Both the position numbers and the translations under genes were made by a program. A stretch of DNA of 64,000 bases, from assembly GCF_034424315.1 (NCBI RefSeq), contig NZ_CP139972.1, forward strand, positions 5,890,001-5,954,000. The letters run 5' to 3'. Source of the DNA: Chitinophaga sancti. Lineage in GTDB: Bacteria; Bacteroidota; Bacteroidia; Chitinophagales; Chitinophagaceae. Positions 35,554 through 44,021 of the stretch are shown piece by piece; position 1 is the stretch's first letter, and every line of letters starts with the position of its first letter. The notes below the pieces were generated by a model. That model ran no database searches and was not told the origin of the DNA. It saw nothing but the letters and a program-made list of their open reading frames with translations.

Positions 35554-36432
35554 ATGCATACACCCTTTCTCTATACCATGGCGCTGGGCGACAGCTATGG
35601 CATGAAATATGAATACCTGCCCCACCCTACCAATGCCGACCTATCTGATCTCGTACATGCAGATCATCCTAAACTAACAGCTTATAAAAAAGGCGATTAT
35701 ACAGATGATACACAGATGTCACTGGCAAATATGGAACTGCTACTCGCAAAGAAATCTTTTGATATTACAGCAGAGGAATTTGTAAACGCCTGGCTGCATA
35801 CATTCAAACGTGATCCTCACAAAGGATATTCAAGACACATGCAAAAACTATTAGCGGAATGCGAAACCCCGTCAGAATTTGTGAGCCAGCTTGCACCTTC
35901 CAGCAGAACCACCAGCGGTGCCGCAATGCGCGCGGGTGTTTTTGGAGTGATTGAAGATCTTGAAGAAGTAAAACGACTGACACTGCTACAGTGCCGTATT
36001 ACACATAATAACCTCGCAGGGACAACATCTGCATTGGCAGTAGCACTGTCTGTGCATTTTTTGCATCACGGAGGTCCCCGCCAACAATTGGACGCGTTTT
36101 TAACTGCGCAGTTAGGCGAAGGATGGGAGCAAAATGGTATGGACAATGATCCCGGAAATGCAATGATGATAGTGACACAGGCACTCTCTGCATTGAAAAA
36201 TGCAAAAACGATAGCAGATGTATTTTTGAATGTGGTAAACCAAATAGAGAATTCTGATACAGATACAGTGTGTGCAATAGCCGCAATTATTGCTTCCCGT
36301 TGTACTGAACTCGAGGATAATGTGCCGGAGACATTGAAGAAAGGATTGGAGAATGGTAAATATGGAGCTGATTATCTCCGTAAGATTGATATGCAGGTAG
36401 AAGCAAAGTTTCCGCGGAAAATGCTTTATTAA
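35554..36432 (+). CDS. ADP-ribosylglycohydrolase family protein
   Basis: DraG-like hydrolase of 292 residues that removes ADP-ribose from proteins or nucleic acid. The metal-binding signatures are present: GDYTDDTQMSL near residues 48-58 and NSDTDTVCAIAAI near 232-244, together with LGDSYGMKYEY at the N-terminus. The start at 35554 keeps the usual short hydrophobic lead-in; an internal ATG at 35578 is possible but would remove it. It stands alone between R-element 5 and small orphan genes. No ADP-ribosyltransferase partner is visible. Confidence 0.85.
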   Translation: MHTPFLYTMALGDSYGMKYEYLPHPTNADLSDLVHADHPKLTAYKKGDYTDDTQMSLANMELLLAKKSFDITAEEFVNAWLHTFKRDPHKGYSRHMQKLLAECETPSEFVSQLAPSSRTTSGAAMRAGVFGVIEDLEEVKRLTLLQCRITHNNLAGTTSALAVALSVHFLHHGGPRQQLDAFLTAQLGEGWEQNGMDNDPGNAMMIVTQALSALKNAKTIADVFLNVVNQIENSDTDTVCAIAAIIASRCTELEDNVPETLKKGLENGKYGADYLRKIDMQVEAKFPRKMLY

Positions 36433-36497
36433 TTCCTAGGGAAGATTCGGAAATGAACTTAAGGATGACAATTTGATAGCGCACTTACAGCGCGTAT

Positions 36498-36701
36498 TCA
36501 CAAAGAAGAGTCAAATGTAACTTCGCGAGAATTTTTACCTATTCCTTTAGGAAGGCCTACTCTACTAAAAAGTCTCTTAGCGGCATTCGCTTTTTTCTCA
36601 AAAAAGGGATGGCCTTCAAATGAAGGTAAAGAAGGATCAACGGTAATAAATTGCTTATTGCCGATTTGAACATAAGTATCCTTCTTTGTTTTGCGTAACA
36701 T
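36498..36701 (-). CDS. Small basic protein of unknown function
   Basis: Sixty-seven residues, Lys-rich (LRKTKKDTYVQIGNKQF, KKANAAKRLFSRVGLPKGIGK). It begins 9 bases after the stop of the DUF6934-like frame upstream, suggesting a two-gene unit. No family is recognised. A toxin-antitoxin-like pair is one possibility, with no direct support. Confidence 0.45.
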   Translation of the reverse strand: MLRKTKKDTYVQIGNKQFITVDPSLPSFEGHPFFEKKANAAKRLFSRVGLPKGIGKNSREVTFDSSL

Positions 36702-36710
36702 AATACAGAT

Positions 36711-36920
36711 TTAGTCATTTTCTGTCAAACACACCATCACGCTATCGGAAATATCACCAGTCACTGCATCCAAATCACCAAATCCGAAATTATAAAGCTG
36801 CTCTCCAATAAGATTAAACTTTGCAATCTTTTGTATTGCACCATTAGGCCCATTACTAATAAAGTGATAGGCCATGAATGTCTTATCTGTAGAATACTGG
36901 TATTTATCAAGCCCGAACAT
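36711..36920 (-). CDS. DUF6934-like small protein
   Basis: Sixty-nine residues beginning MFGLDKYQYSTDKTFMAYHF, then SNGPNGAIQKIAKF and LYNFGFGDLDAVTGDISD. This pattern resembles the N-terminal half of DUF6934 proteins, which are usually about 150 residues, so this copy may be truncated after VMVCLTEND. Eight further in-frame codons lie upstream. It is probably transcribed with the basic protein at 36498. Confidence 0.45.
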   Translation of the reverse strand: MFGLDKYQYSTDKTFMAYHFISNGPNGAIQKIAKFNLIGEQLYNFGFGDLDAVTGDISDSVMVCLTEND

Positions 36921-37015
36921 ACATGCAATATAGAAAGAAAACAAACAGAAATAAGACGCAAATAATTGAATATCAATTAAATAATCACTTCAATAATGCT
37001 TGTATCAAATTAAAA

Positions 37016-37092
37016 CCCTGCATATAATAGTTGACATCTGTCGCGCTCCACGTACGAAGAAAACGTAACAGCAAAAGACGTTCTTTTTGTTT
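37016..37092 (+). repeat. R-element 6 (degenerate)
   Basis: ATAATAGTTGACATCTGTCG and CACGTACGAAGAAAACG correspond to the R core with several substitutions. The hairpin is reduced to AACGT...ACGTT before TTCTTTTTG. It is the oldest-looking member. Confidence 0.5.
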
Positions 37093-37135
37093 TTATTCTA
37101 TACCTTGTCGCAATCAATATAAATCTCTATTACCT

Positions 37136-37336
37136 ATGAACAAATGGAAAATTTACGCAATCGTCATGAGCTTCCTAACTTTGGGCGCACTTAAAGAAAC
37201 ATTTCGAATACTTACTTCAAATGCTCCTGATATCGTCGGCAATAGGATGTCGATACTTCCAATTGCTATCGGTGTGTCTGTAATCTTTTTGGCCCTTGCT
37301 ATTCGGTTCTGGAAAAAGTCTTCAAAACTTATGTAA
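37136..37336 (+). CDS. Small two-helix membrane protein
   Basis: Sixty-six residues from MNKWKIYAIVMSFLTLG, with two membrane helices (about 5-24 and 40-60) and a basic tail (RFWKKSSKLM). The frame is open further upstream to 37031, but that part is R-element DNA and highly basic, so ATG 37136 is preferred. Unknown function. It lies between two R-elements like a single-gene cassette. Confidence 0.5.
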   Translation: MNKWKIYAIVMSFLTLGALKETFRILTSNAPDIVGNRMSILPIAIGVSVIFLALAIRFWKKSSKLM

Positions 37337-37340
37337 TCTA

Positions 37341-37455
37341 ATTTTTAGGAATAACGATATTTAACAGGTTTTTGAAATCATCAGTGTAATGGTTCGACTT
37401 CTGTCCCCTTCCCTGTACGAAGAAAAGGAACATCTGATGATGTTCCTTTTTTGTT
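37341..37455 (+). repeat. R-element 7 (carries intron 3)
   Basis: Nearly the same as R-element 4 over about 110 bases, including the upstream TTTTTAGGAATAACGATATT. The hairpin loop is shorter (GGAACATCTGATGATGTTCC). The intron follows TTTTTTGTT. Confidence 0.75.
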
Positions 37456-39441
37456 GTGCGCCAGGCATGGTTATAAGCTCTAAGGTGTAAGTCCTGAATG
37501 AGCGTTGCAGTACGTATCATTAGCCAAAGGCAAGGGTGTCGTGGGTGACCACGAATCTGAAGGAAGCCGGCGGCAAACATTCGAGCCCACGAACAGAAAT
37601 GGTATACAAGGCAAGGCATGGTGGGCGATGTCGCATCACAGACAAAAGCCCTATACTGCACGGAACCATGTTGTGTAAATACCGGGGCTACATGAATGGA
37701 AAGCGTATAACCTTACCCTGGGAGATCTGCTGGCAATCCGGCAGAGGTATGAGAGAATACCGAAGCGGAAACAGAAGTCAGCATAAAGAATGGCTTCAAG
37801 GTGCCATCAGAAGTCAGCCGAGGTCATAGTAAGCCGGCAACGAGCTGCATCCCGAAACGAAGGCAAAAGCAGAAGTCTCACAAAAGGAAGAAGGACCGAA
37901 TGTTAGAATGGCGAAAATGAACAAGCCGTTTATGAGCGAGGCGATCACAACGGAAGAACACTGGAAAACTACCTGTGCGAGGATAAGCCGGAAGCTGAAA
38001 GTAAAACACAGGAGGAGTTGAGCCTCATCATGCAATCAATGGGAGTGACGCCGGGATGATTTTTTTTTTTCAAAGTAATAGTATGCTGGAAGAAATATTA
38101 GATATCCGCAATGTACAAAAAGCCTTTAAGCAGGTAACTGCCAATAAAGGAGCGGGGGGTATAGATGGTATGCAGACCGATGAACTTCGTGACTACCTGA
38201 ATACGAACTGGCAGACGTTGCGGACCAGTATTTTAGAAGGCAGGTACGGCCCCCAGGCAGTTAAGAAAGTAGAAATAGACAAGGAAAATGGCGGCGGTAA
38301 AAGAATGTTGGGAATACCTACTGTAATCGACAGGCTAATTACCCAGTCAATATCCCAATGGCTAAGCCCACAGTATGAAGGAGAGTTTTCCAATTATAGC
38401 TATGGGTTTAGAGAAAACCGGAACGCTCATCAGGCATTGTATCAGGCACAAACAAACCTGAACGACGGCTATGAATGGGTAGTGGAGTTGGACTTAGACA
38501 AGTTTTTCGATCGGGTGAACCATGACCGGCTAATGTCGCTTCTGGCCCAAAAGATAGCTGACAAGAGGACGCTGAAACTACTGCGCTCATACCTGAATTG
38601 CGGGATGATGGAAAATGGGGTTGTGATAGAACGTAAGGAAGGCACTCCTCAAGGCAGCCCTCTCTCCCCCCTGCTGAGCAACATTGTTTTAAACGAACTG
38701 GACAAAGAGTTAGAGGCAAGAAGCCACCGGTTTGTACGGTATTGCGATGACTGTAGCATCTACGTGAAAAGTGAAAAGTCAGCGACGCGCGTGCTGTCAA
38801 CAATCACCGAGTTCATAGAAAAGAAGCTAAAGCTAAAAGTAAACCGTACAAAAAGTAAAGTGAGCCGTCCGATAGAGAGTACGCTTCTGGGTTTCTCTTT
38901 TTATCGAAGAGAGAAAGGGTGGGCAGTGCGCATTGCATCTAAATCGCTGAGAAAGATTAAAGAGAAGATGAAGGATCAAACGCAGCGTAAAGCCCCCGGC
39001 AAAGTGAAAGACAAGATAAAGAAGATGGAGGCCATAATAGTAGGTTGGGTGAATTACTTTCGGATAGCCACGGCCAAAAGCAGAATGGAAGAACTGGACA
39101 GGTTGGTAAGAACACGTCTAAGAATGGGAATATGGAAACAATGGAAAAGGCCATCAACACGGTGGAAAAACCTGAAAATGTTGGGAATTAATGTGGGTAA
39201 AGCTTATGAGTGGAGCAACAGTCGTAAAGGCTACTGCCGCATTGCAAACAGTGCAATACTGCACCGAGCCTTGAACAACGACTACTTTACTAAACAAGGG
39301 TATGTAGGGTTCGCCAATCACTATTACTGGAAAACAACTCACCAAACTAAGTTATTCTGACAAACCGCCGTATACCGGTCGGTACGTACGGTGGTGTGAG
39401 AGGACAGAAAGCCGGCATGACCGGCTTTCTTCCTACTCGAT
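37456..39441 (+). mobile_element. Group II intron copy 3
   Basis: Boundaries GTGCGCC and CTACTCGAT as in copies 1 and 2. It has 11 T in the tract before the reading frame, which accounts for the 1986-base length (1983 and 1985 in the others). It is inserted in the terminator of R-element 7. Confidence 0.9.
38083..39360 (+). CDS. ltrA: Group II intron reverse transcriptase/maturase (copy 3)
   Basis: Protein of 425 residues with the same sequence as copies 1 and 2 wherever compared. The 11-T tract places an ATG 27 bases upstream in frame, adding MIFFFQSNS if used. The catalytic YCDD and maturase domain are intact. Confidence 0.93.
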   Translation: MLEEILDIRNVQKAFKQVTANKGAGGIDGMQTDELRDYLNTNWQTLRTSILEGRYGPQAVKKVEIDKENGGGKRMLGIPTVIDRLITQSISQWLSPQYEGEFSNYSYGFRENRNAHQALYQAQTNLNDGYEWVVELDLDKFFDRVNHDRLMSLLAQKIADKRTLKLLRSYLNCGMMENGVVIERKEGTPQGSPLSPLLSNIVLNELDKELEARSHRFVRYCDDCSIYVKSEKSATRVLSTITEFIEKKLKLKVNRTKSKVSRPIESTLLGFSFYRREKGWAVRIASKSLRKIKEKMKDQTQRKAPGKVKDKIKKMEAIIVGWVNYFRIATAKSRMEELDRLVRTRLRMGIWKQWKRPSTRWKNLKMLGINVGKAYEWSNSRKGYCRIANSAILHRALNNDYFTKQGYVGFANHYYWKTTHQTKLF

Positions 39442-39566
39442 TTAGGCAAATCCCTTTTCTGGACTGATATATCTCTCGATCTAAAGCACTTGTTAACAAA
39501 TCCATTTAGGCTTTTTATGAACAATCAATGCTTCATCCCTGAAGGATGTGCAACCCAATTCTCTTT

Positions 39567-40922
39567 TCAAATTTTTTGCAGCAATAACCAATTCAAATAT
39601 TGATGTAATTGTGTTCCCAGATAATAAGGTAGATTCATCAATAAGTAAGGTTTCTTACCAGGTGTAATAGCCCTCTCTAAAGAAAATGTACCTCCGTAAA
39701 TTCTCACCGCATAAGCATGATCTGCTGCGTCAATGAATTGATGAAGTGATCTAAGCGTACCCGTACTGCCAGACTTTATTTCTATTGGAATTAAATATTC
39801 TCCATTTACCTGTACTAAATCGACCTCTGCGTTTGATTGTGATTTCTCTCTTACCCAAAAATGTGGATTGTTAGAAGAGATCTGGCTCATTGAAATAACC
39901 TCCTGGGTAATCAGATGAGGAATCACTGCCCCCTTATAAGTACTACTCAAATCGCTCATGCTTAACATTTGTGCTTGAATAGACAACGTATAGTTTGCAA
40001 GGCCTGTATCCAGTATTTGAAATCTTGGTGACTTCTTCAAATCAGCCCTTGGAGGAGGCTGTAAATCGGTAGTTGGATAAATTAAACGAATTATCTTCGC
40101 GTCTTCAAGCGTCCTAAATGCCTCTCCTACCTCCCTTGATCTATAAGAGGAATTACCAAAACCCTGAAATTTAACACGCTCGTCTAAATACAGCGGAGCC
40201 GTGTCCATAATATGTTTAATTATTTTTCTTTCAGTATCATTCGTGGTATATTTTTCAACATCATTTTTATATGTTCCCCATATACTCTCATATATCCTGA
40301 TAAGATCTGCAAGGTTGCTTTTCTCAATATCCGTTTTAATGATTTCCGGCATTCCTCCTATAATCGCATAGCGATGAAATATATCCATCAATACCTGATG
40401 AGCAACCGGTTTAACCGGAACTATTTTTAACTGCTCGATTAAGTCCCCCCTACCAATTGCTTCCAGATATTCCTCGAAGTTCATTGGATTGAGATACAGG
40501 AATTCAACCCGTCCTACCGGAAAACTTTTTACTTTTTGAATAGCAAATTCTAAAAGAGAACCGGCACTGATAATATGTAAAGTTGGAACTTCTTCATAAA
40601 AGAAGCGTAGTAATTGAATTGCTTTAGGGCATTCCTGTATTTCATCTATAAATAATAATGTATTACCAACTTCTGCTAAGGGGATATTGTAGGTCAGGAA
40701 TAATGATTCACAAATTGCTTTTACATCGTCAAAGTCCTCAAAATACTTTCTATCTGTTCCTTTTTCAAGATTTAAGGAAATAAAATGGTCATAAGAACTA
40801 GAAAAATCATTTACTAATGTAGTCTTTCCCACCTGTCTAGCACCCCTGATAATCAGTGGCTTTCGAGAAGAATTAGCTTTCCAATTATGAAGATATTGTT
40901 CAAGATGCCTTTTAAATGCCAT
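39567..40922 (-). CDS. AAA ATPase with DUF4143 domain (third subfamily)
   Basis: ATPase of 451 residues. Walker A is IRGARQVGKTTLV and Walker B is TLLFIDEIQECP, with ISAGSLLEFA after it. The DUF4143 domain ends with a nuclease-like core, SNAEVDLVQVNGEYLIPIEIKSGSTG. It is longer than the other two ATPases here and belongs to a separate branch. It is transcribed from a palindrome-covered promoter at 40928-40947. A remnant resembling the 3' end of the 19051-type ATPase lies between it and intron 3 (about 39470-39524). Confidence 0.86.
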   Translation of the reverse strand: MAFKRHLEQYLHNWKANSSRKPLIIRGARQVGKTTLVNDFSSSYDHFISLNLEKGTDRKYFEDFDDVKAICESLFLTYNIPLAEVGNTLLFIDEIQECPKAIQLLRFFYEEVPTLHIISAGSLLEFAIQKVKSFPVGRVEFLYLNPMNFEEYLEAIGRGDLIEQLKIVPVKPVAHQVLMDIFHRYAIIGGMPEIIKTDIEKSNLADLIRIYESIWGTYKNDVEKYTTNDTERKIIKHIMDTAPLYLDERVKFQGFGNSSYRSREVGEAFRTLEDAKIIRLIYPTTDLQPPPRADLKKSPRFQILDTGLANYTLSIQAQMLSMSDLSSTYKGAVIPHLITQEVISMSQISSNNPHFWVREKSQSNAEVDLVQVNGEYLIPIEIKSGSTGTLRSLHQFIDAADHAYAVRIYGGTFSLERAITPGKKPYLLMNLPYYLGTQLHQYLNWLLLQKI

Positions 40923-40927
40923 ACTGC

Positions 40928-40947
40928 TTTGTTATATAACAAAGGTA
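40928..40947 (-). promoter_or_regulatory. Promoter with palindromic operator of the third ATPase
   Basis: The perfect 16-bp palindrome TTTGTTATATAACAAA (40928-40943) overlaps a minus-strand -7 box TACCTTTG (40940-40947). A TTTTG lies about 21 bases further upstream. This is the layout expected for autorepression. Confidence 0.55.
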
Positions 40948-41094
40948 AAAAATATAAATATTTGTAACAAAACAAATCCATTTCTATTTAAAACTTGTAA
41001 TGAAATACACCCATTTACGGGGGTTAGGTTTTGTATTACGTATTAAATGCTTTGCAATAAAATCATACACCAGTTGCAGCTGATTGTAAAACAA

Positions 41095-41122
41095 AAAAAG
41101 CCAGCATCACTGCTGGCTTTTT
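41095..41122 (-). terminator. Terminator of tRNA-Arg(CCU)
   Basis: A perfect 12-bp stem (AAAAAGCCAGCA and TGCTGGCTTTTT) with a 4-nt loop lies 8 bases downstream of the tRNA 3' end. It is T-rich on both strands. Confidence 0.8.
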
Positions 41123-41129
41123 CATTTTG

Positions 41130-41201
41130 TAGCCCGGACAAGAATCGAACTTGTATCTAAAGTTTAGGAAACTTCTATTCTATCCATTGAACTACCGGGC
41201 C
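41130..41201 (-). tRNA. tRNA-Arg (anticodon CCU)
   Basis: Minus-strand cloverleaf of 72 bases without encoded CCA. The acceptor is GGCCCGG paired with CCGGGCT (one G-U), the T-arm is ACAAG-TTCGATT-CTTGT, and the anticodon loop is TTCCTAA. It reads AGG codons. A minus-strand -7 box TACTTTTG (41236-41243) lies upstream. It marks the right border of the accessory island, with its 3' end facing the island. Confidence 0.93.
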
Positions 41202-41276
41202 GTCACTTCAGGAAAAACCCTCCTTTAGCGGAGTGCAAAAGTAAAGGATTTTTCCAAAATTCCTTCACGCAATTAA

Positions 41277-43241
41277 TTAATTATAGATTTTCTCAATCTG
41301 AGCGGCATATTTCTGGGCAATCACTTTCCGCTTCACTTTCAGCGTTCCCGACAGCTCTCCCTGGGCAATCGTCCATTCACTGGGCAGCAACTCAAACTTT
41401 TTCACCTGCTCTATATGGCTAAAATAGGCATTATACTTTTCCACGATTTGCTGGAACAGTGTCTGCACCTCCGGTAAGCGGCACAATGCCTCGCGGTCAC
41501 TCAGGTGGATCCCTTTCTTATGCGCCCAGCGCTCCAGCTGGGGGAAGGACGGTACAATCAAAGCCCCGGTAAATTTCCTGTCTTCGCCCACCACCATCAT
41601 TTGTTCTATGAATATGGATTCCTTGAACTTGTTTTCGATTGGCTGAGGAGCGACGAACTTACCGCCGGAGGTCTTAAACAGCTCCTTCTTACGGTCGGTG
41701 ATCTTCAGGTACTTATCGTTTACCATGATCCCAATATCCCCCGTATGGAACCAGCCATCTTTGATAGATTCCGCGGTCAGGTCGGGGCGTTTATAATAGC
41801 CGATCGTGATATTCGGGCCTTTTACCAGGATCTCCCCGTCTTCGGCAATCTTTACTGTTACATTATCGATCAGGGGGCCAACGGTACCAAACATGCGGTC
41901 CTGTTCTTCCATACGGTTTACGCTGATCACAGGGGAGGTTTCCGTTAGTCCATATCCTTCCAGGATGGGTATCTGGGCAGCGGTAAAGATCTTCAGTAAC
42001 CTGACCTGGCAGGCCGCAGAGCCTACTACGATCACATCGATGTTTCCACCCAGTGCTTCCCGCCATTTGCTAAACACCAGTTTATTGGCAATCCCCAGTT
42101 GTATTTTATACCACCAGCTCTGCTCCTGGTTGATGTCGAACCTTTTGCCCAGGTCTACGGCCCAGAAGAACAGTGCTCTTTTGATGCCTTTTAGTTCCAG
42201 TCCTTTGCCCATGATCTTTTCATATACTTTTTCCAGCAGGCGGGGTACGGTGGTGAAGATGCTGGGTTTTACTTCCCGCAGGTTATCTGCAATAGTATCC
42301 AGGCTTTCCGCATAGTAAATGGGAACGCCGGCAGTCAGATAGATATACGACACAGTACGTTCGAAGATATGATTGAGGGGAAGGAAACTCAGTGCCCTGG
42401 CGGAACTGTTCACTGGCAGGCAGGGGGCACAGGCGTGCACATTGCTCATGATGTTCTCGTGGGTCAGCATCACGCCTTTGGGAGTGCCGGTGGTACCTGA
42501 GGTATAAATAACGGTGGCTAATTGCGAGGGTTCGATGCTGTCTTTGATCGCTGCTATCTTTGGGAAGTCTGCTTCCTCTGCCATTGCGGGTATTTCCAGC
42601 CAGTGACGGGCACCGGGCACCTGGTTGAAGGTGAAAACCTCTCTGAGGTGAGGCAACCTGCTCCGGATGGCCGAGACCTTGTCGTAAAGGTCTTTGTCAC
42701 TTACAAATAACAGGCTGGCGGCAGCATCGTTCAGGATGTATTCCAGGTCGTTGTCGCTCAGGGTAGGGTAAATAGGGGCCAGTACGGCGCCGGCCTGCTG
42801 GCAGGCAAGATCCGTAATGAGCCATTCGGGCCGGTTGGGGGATAAGATGGCGATCTTTTCGACATCTTCGGGGGAGCGGTGGCTGGTGGCAGAACTTGCA
42901 GTGTTGAAACCGCCAATACTGCCGGAGCTCACACCTGCGATGTTTCCAGTACCTGTTATACTTCCGGCACCGCTGCTATCTGCAGCACCTGCGATACCCC
43001 CGGCATCAGCACCTCCCATGCCAACACCAATCAGCTCTTCCTTAAGAACCCCTTCAGCCATCCGGCCTCCAATGCCTAATTTCAACAACCCTGCACTGAA
43101 GCGTAGTGTCAAATCGGCTACTTCCTGTGTGCTATATTTTTTCCAGACCTTATTTTCTTTTCCTACCAGCATATCGGCTTTTGGGAAATGTGCCAGCTGA
43201 TATGCAATGATGTCAAATAATCTACTTGGCTGATCAGTCAT
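41277..43241 (-). CDS. Long-chain acyl-CoA synthetase with a Gly/Ser-rich insertion
   Basis: FadD-type ligase of 654 residues: VIYTSGTTGTPKGVMLTHEN (P-loop), YGLTETSPVIS, DGWFHTGDIG and KITDRKKELFKTSGGK are all present. It converts fatty acids to acyl-CoA at the membrane. Residues ~58-121 form a low-complexity Gly/Ala/Ser-rich insert (GMGGADAGGIAGAADSSG and onward) that is absent from ordinary members and splits the N-terminal domain between LLKLGIG and VEKIAILSPNRPEW. The rest looks normal, so activity is probably kept. It follows the 2TM gene by 15 bases. Confidence 0.92.
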   Translation of the reverse strand: MTDQPSRLFDIIAYQLAHFPKADMLVGKENKVWKKYSTQEVADLTLRFSAGLLKLGIGGRMAEGVLKEELIGVGMGGADAGGIAGAADSSGAGSITGTGNIAGVSSGSIGGFNTASSATSHRSPEDVEKIAILSPNRPEWLITDLACQQAGAVLAPIYPTLSDNDLEYILNDAAASLLFVSDKDLYDKVSAIRSRLPHLREVFTFNQVPGARHWLEIPAMAEEADFPKIAAIKDSIEPSQLATVIYTSGTTGTPKGVMLTHENIMSNVHACAPCLPVNSSARALSFLPLNHIFERTVSYIYLTAGVPIYYAESLDTIADNLREVKPSIFTTVPRLLEKVYEKIMGKGLELKGIKRALFFWAVDLGKRFDINQEQSWWYKIQLGIANKLVFSKWREALGGNIDVIVVGSAACQVRLLKIFTAAQIPILEGYGLTETSPVISVNRMEEQDRMFGTVGPLIDNVTVKIAEDGEILVKGPNITIGYYKRPDLTAESIKDGWFHTGDIGIMVNDKYLKITDRKKELFKTSGGKFVAPQPIENKFKESIFIEQMMVVGEDRKFTGALIVPSFPQLERWAHKKGIHLSDREALCRLPEVQTLFQQIVEKYNAYFSHIEQVKKFELLPSEWTIAQGELSGTLKVKRKVIAQKYAAQIEKIYN

Positions 43242-43256
43242 GTTGTTTGTGGTTTA

Positions 43257-43547
43257 TTACAGGCCTCTGTGTTCCTTCTCCGCTTGCAATCGCTCATACT
43301 CTTTCAGCGTATCCCCAAACGGATCGCGGTGAAATGCATTGAAGTACTGGAATGCAATGGCTAAACCCCATCCCAGACCCGGCCATACCGGCCAGGGGGT
43401 GCCTTCATAATAATGACCCGTGGTAGCATACCAGATAGCCCAGAAGAAGAGGTTCATAACGAGGTAAACAATCAGGGAATTCTTGAAAGCTGTCCTGGAT
43501 TTTGCAATCTTCCAGAGCCTTTCATCCCTTTGCTGTGTAGTTTCCAT
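43257..43547 (-). CDS. 2TM-domain membrane protein
   Basis: Ninety-six residues with the Bacteroidota 2TM domain: RTAFKNSLIVYLVMNLFFWAIW, then a loop, then PVWPGLGWGLAIAFQYFNAF and a charged tail. The family is of unknown role and is often attached to histidine kinases or found alone. It forms a two-gene unit with the acyl-CoA synthetase. Confidence 0.85.
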   Translation of the reverse strand: METTQQRDERLWKIAKSRTAFKNSLIVYLVMNLFFWAIWYATTGHYYEGTPWPVWPGLGWGLAIAFQYFNAFHRDPFGDTLKEYERLQAEKEHRGL

Positions 43548-44021
43548 ATGTTTCGTGGTTTAATAGATAGGCGCGTTACTAAATATAGATAATTTTTTTT
43601 GAATTATCCCGCAGTCCTGCTACCGGACCCTGCACCCTTTGAATTCTCTATTTTCCAAAAAAAACACCCCAATTCCCTATAAGCTAATAGGGGAATTGGG
43701 AAGGAACGTAATAAAAATTAAAATGATAGACTACCCCTCTCACTGCAATATCACTGCAGTGGAACTGATTATTTTTGAAGAGACAACCTGACAGACAATA
43801 CGAACAATATATAGCTTACCAGATCAGCGCATTACGGCATTCCACGGATTTCACCTAAACTTATTGACGATCATCACTCGCAACGATATTCAAAGATTGT
43901 GTCTTAATGGTTATTTAATTGATGAAACCCAGAGCGTTTTGTTTAATAATGCACTCACCAGTCCCTGGTGATAAGCTTATCCCTTATGAACAGGGACCGG
44001 TGAGCTGGTTTTTATAACAAA
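43548..44021. other. Intergenic region with two hairpins
   Basis: No gene. A hairpin at 43668-43700 (CCCAATTCCCTAT with ATAGGGGAATTGGG) faces a T8 run on the minus strand and would terminate leftward transcripts. A second at 43954-44004 (CTCACCAGTCCCTG with CAGGGACCGGTGAG, one mismatch, inner ATAAGCTTAT) lies 17 bases past the transporter stop. Confidence 0.55.
43668..43700 (-). terminator. Leftward terminator hairpin
   Basis: The stem has one bulged base and, on the minus strand, is followed by GTGTTTTTTTTGG. It is likely the final stop of transcripts arriving from the transporter gene. Confidence 0.6.

Noticed and set aside
35316..35612. 98-codon plus-strand frame starting MVNFFMRKTMMF
   Set aside because: It overlaps the ADP-ribosylglycohydrolase start in another frame, has no recognisable domain, and is probably chance.
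18921..37455. R-elements as integron attC sites
   Set aside because: The cores read GTTCGAC, not the RYYYAAC/GTTRRRY consensus, there is no integron integrase in the window, and the hairpins are ordinary terminator stems. The cassette-like layout remains of interest.
41130..41201. R-element core as a copy of the tRNA-Arg T-arm (attachment site)
   Set aside because: GTTCGA and TGTCC are shared with tRNA-Arg(CCU), but the intervening bases differ, the arm does not pair consistently across copies, and no integrase gene was found.
41505..43200. Long antisense frames in the acyl-CoA synthetase gene
   Set aside because: They oppose a gene with all ligase motifs. Such antisense frames are expected from codon bias.
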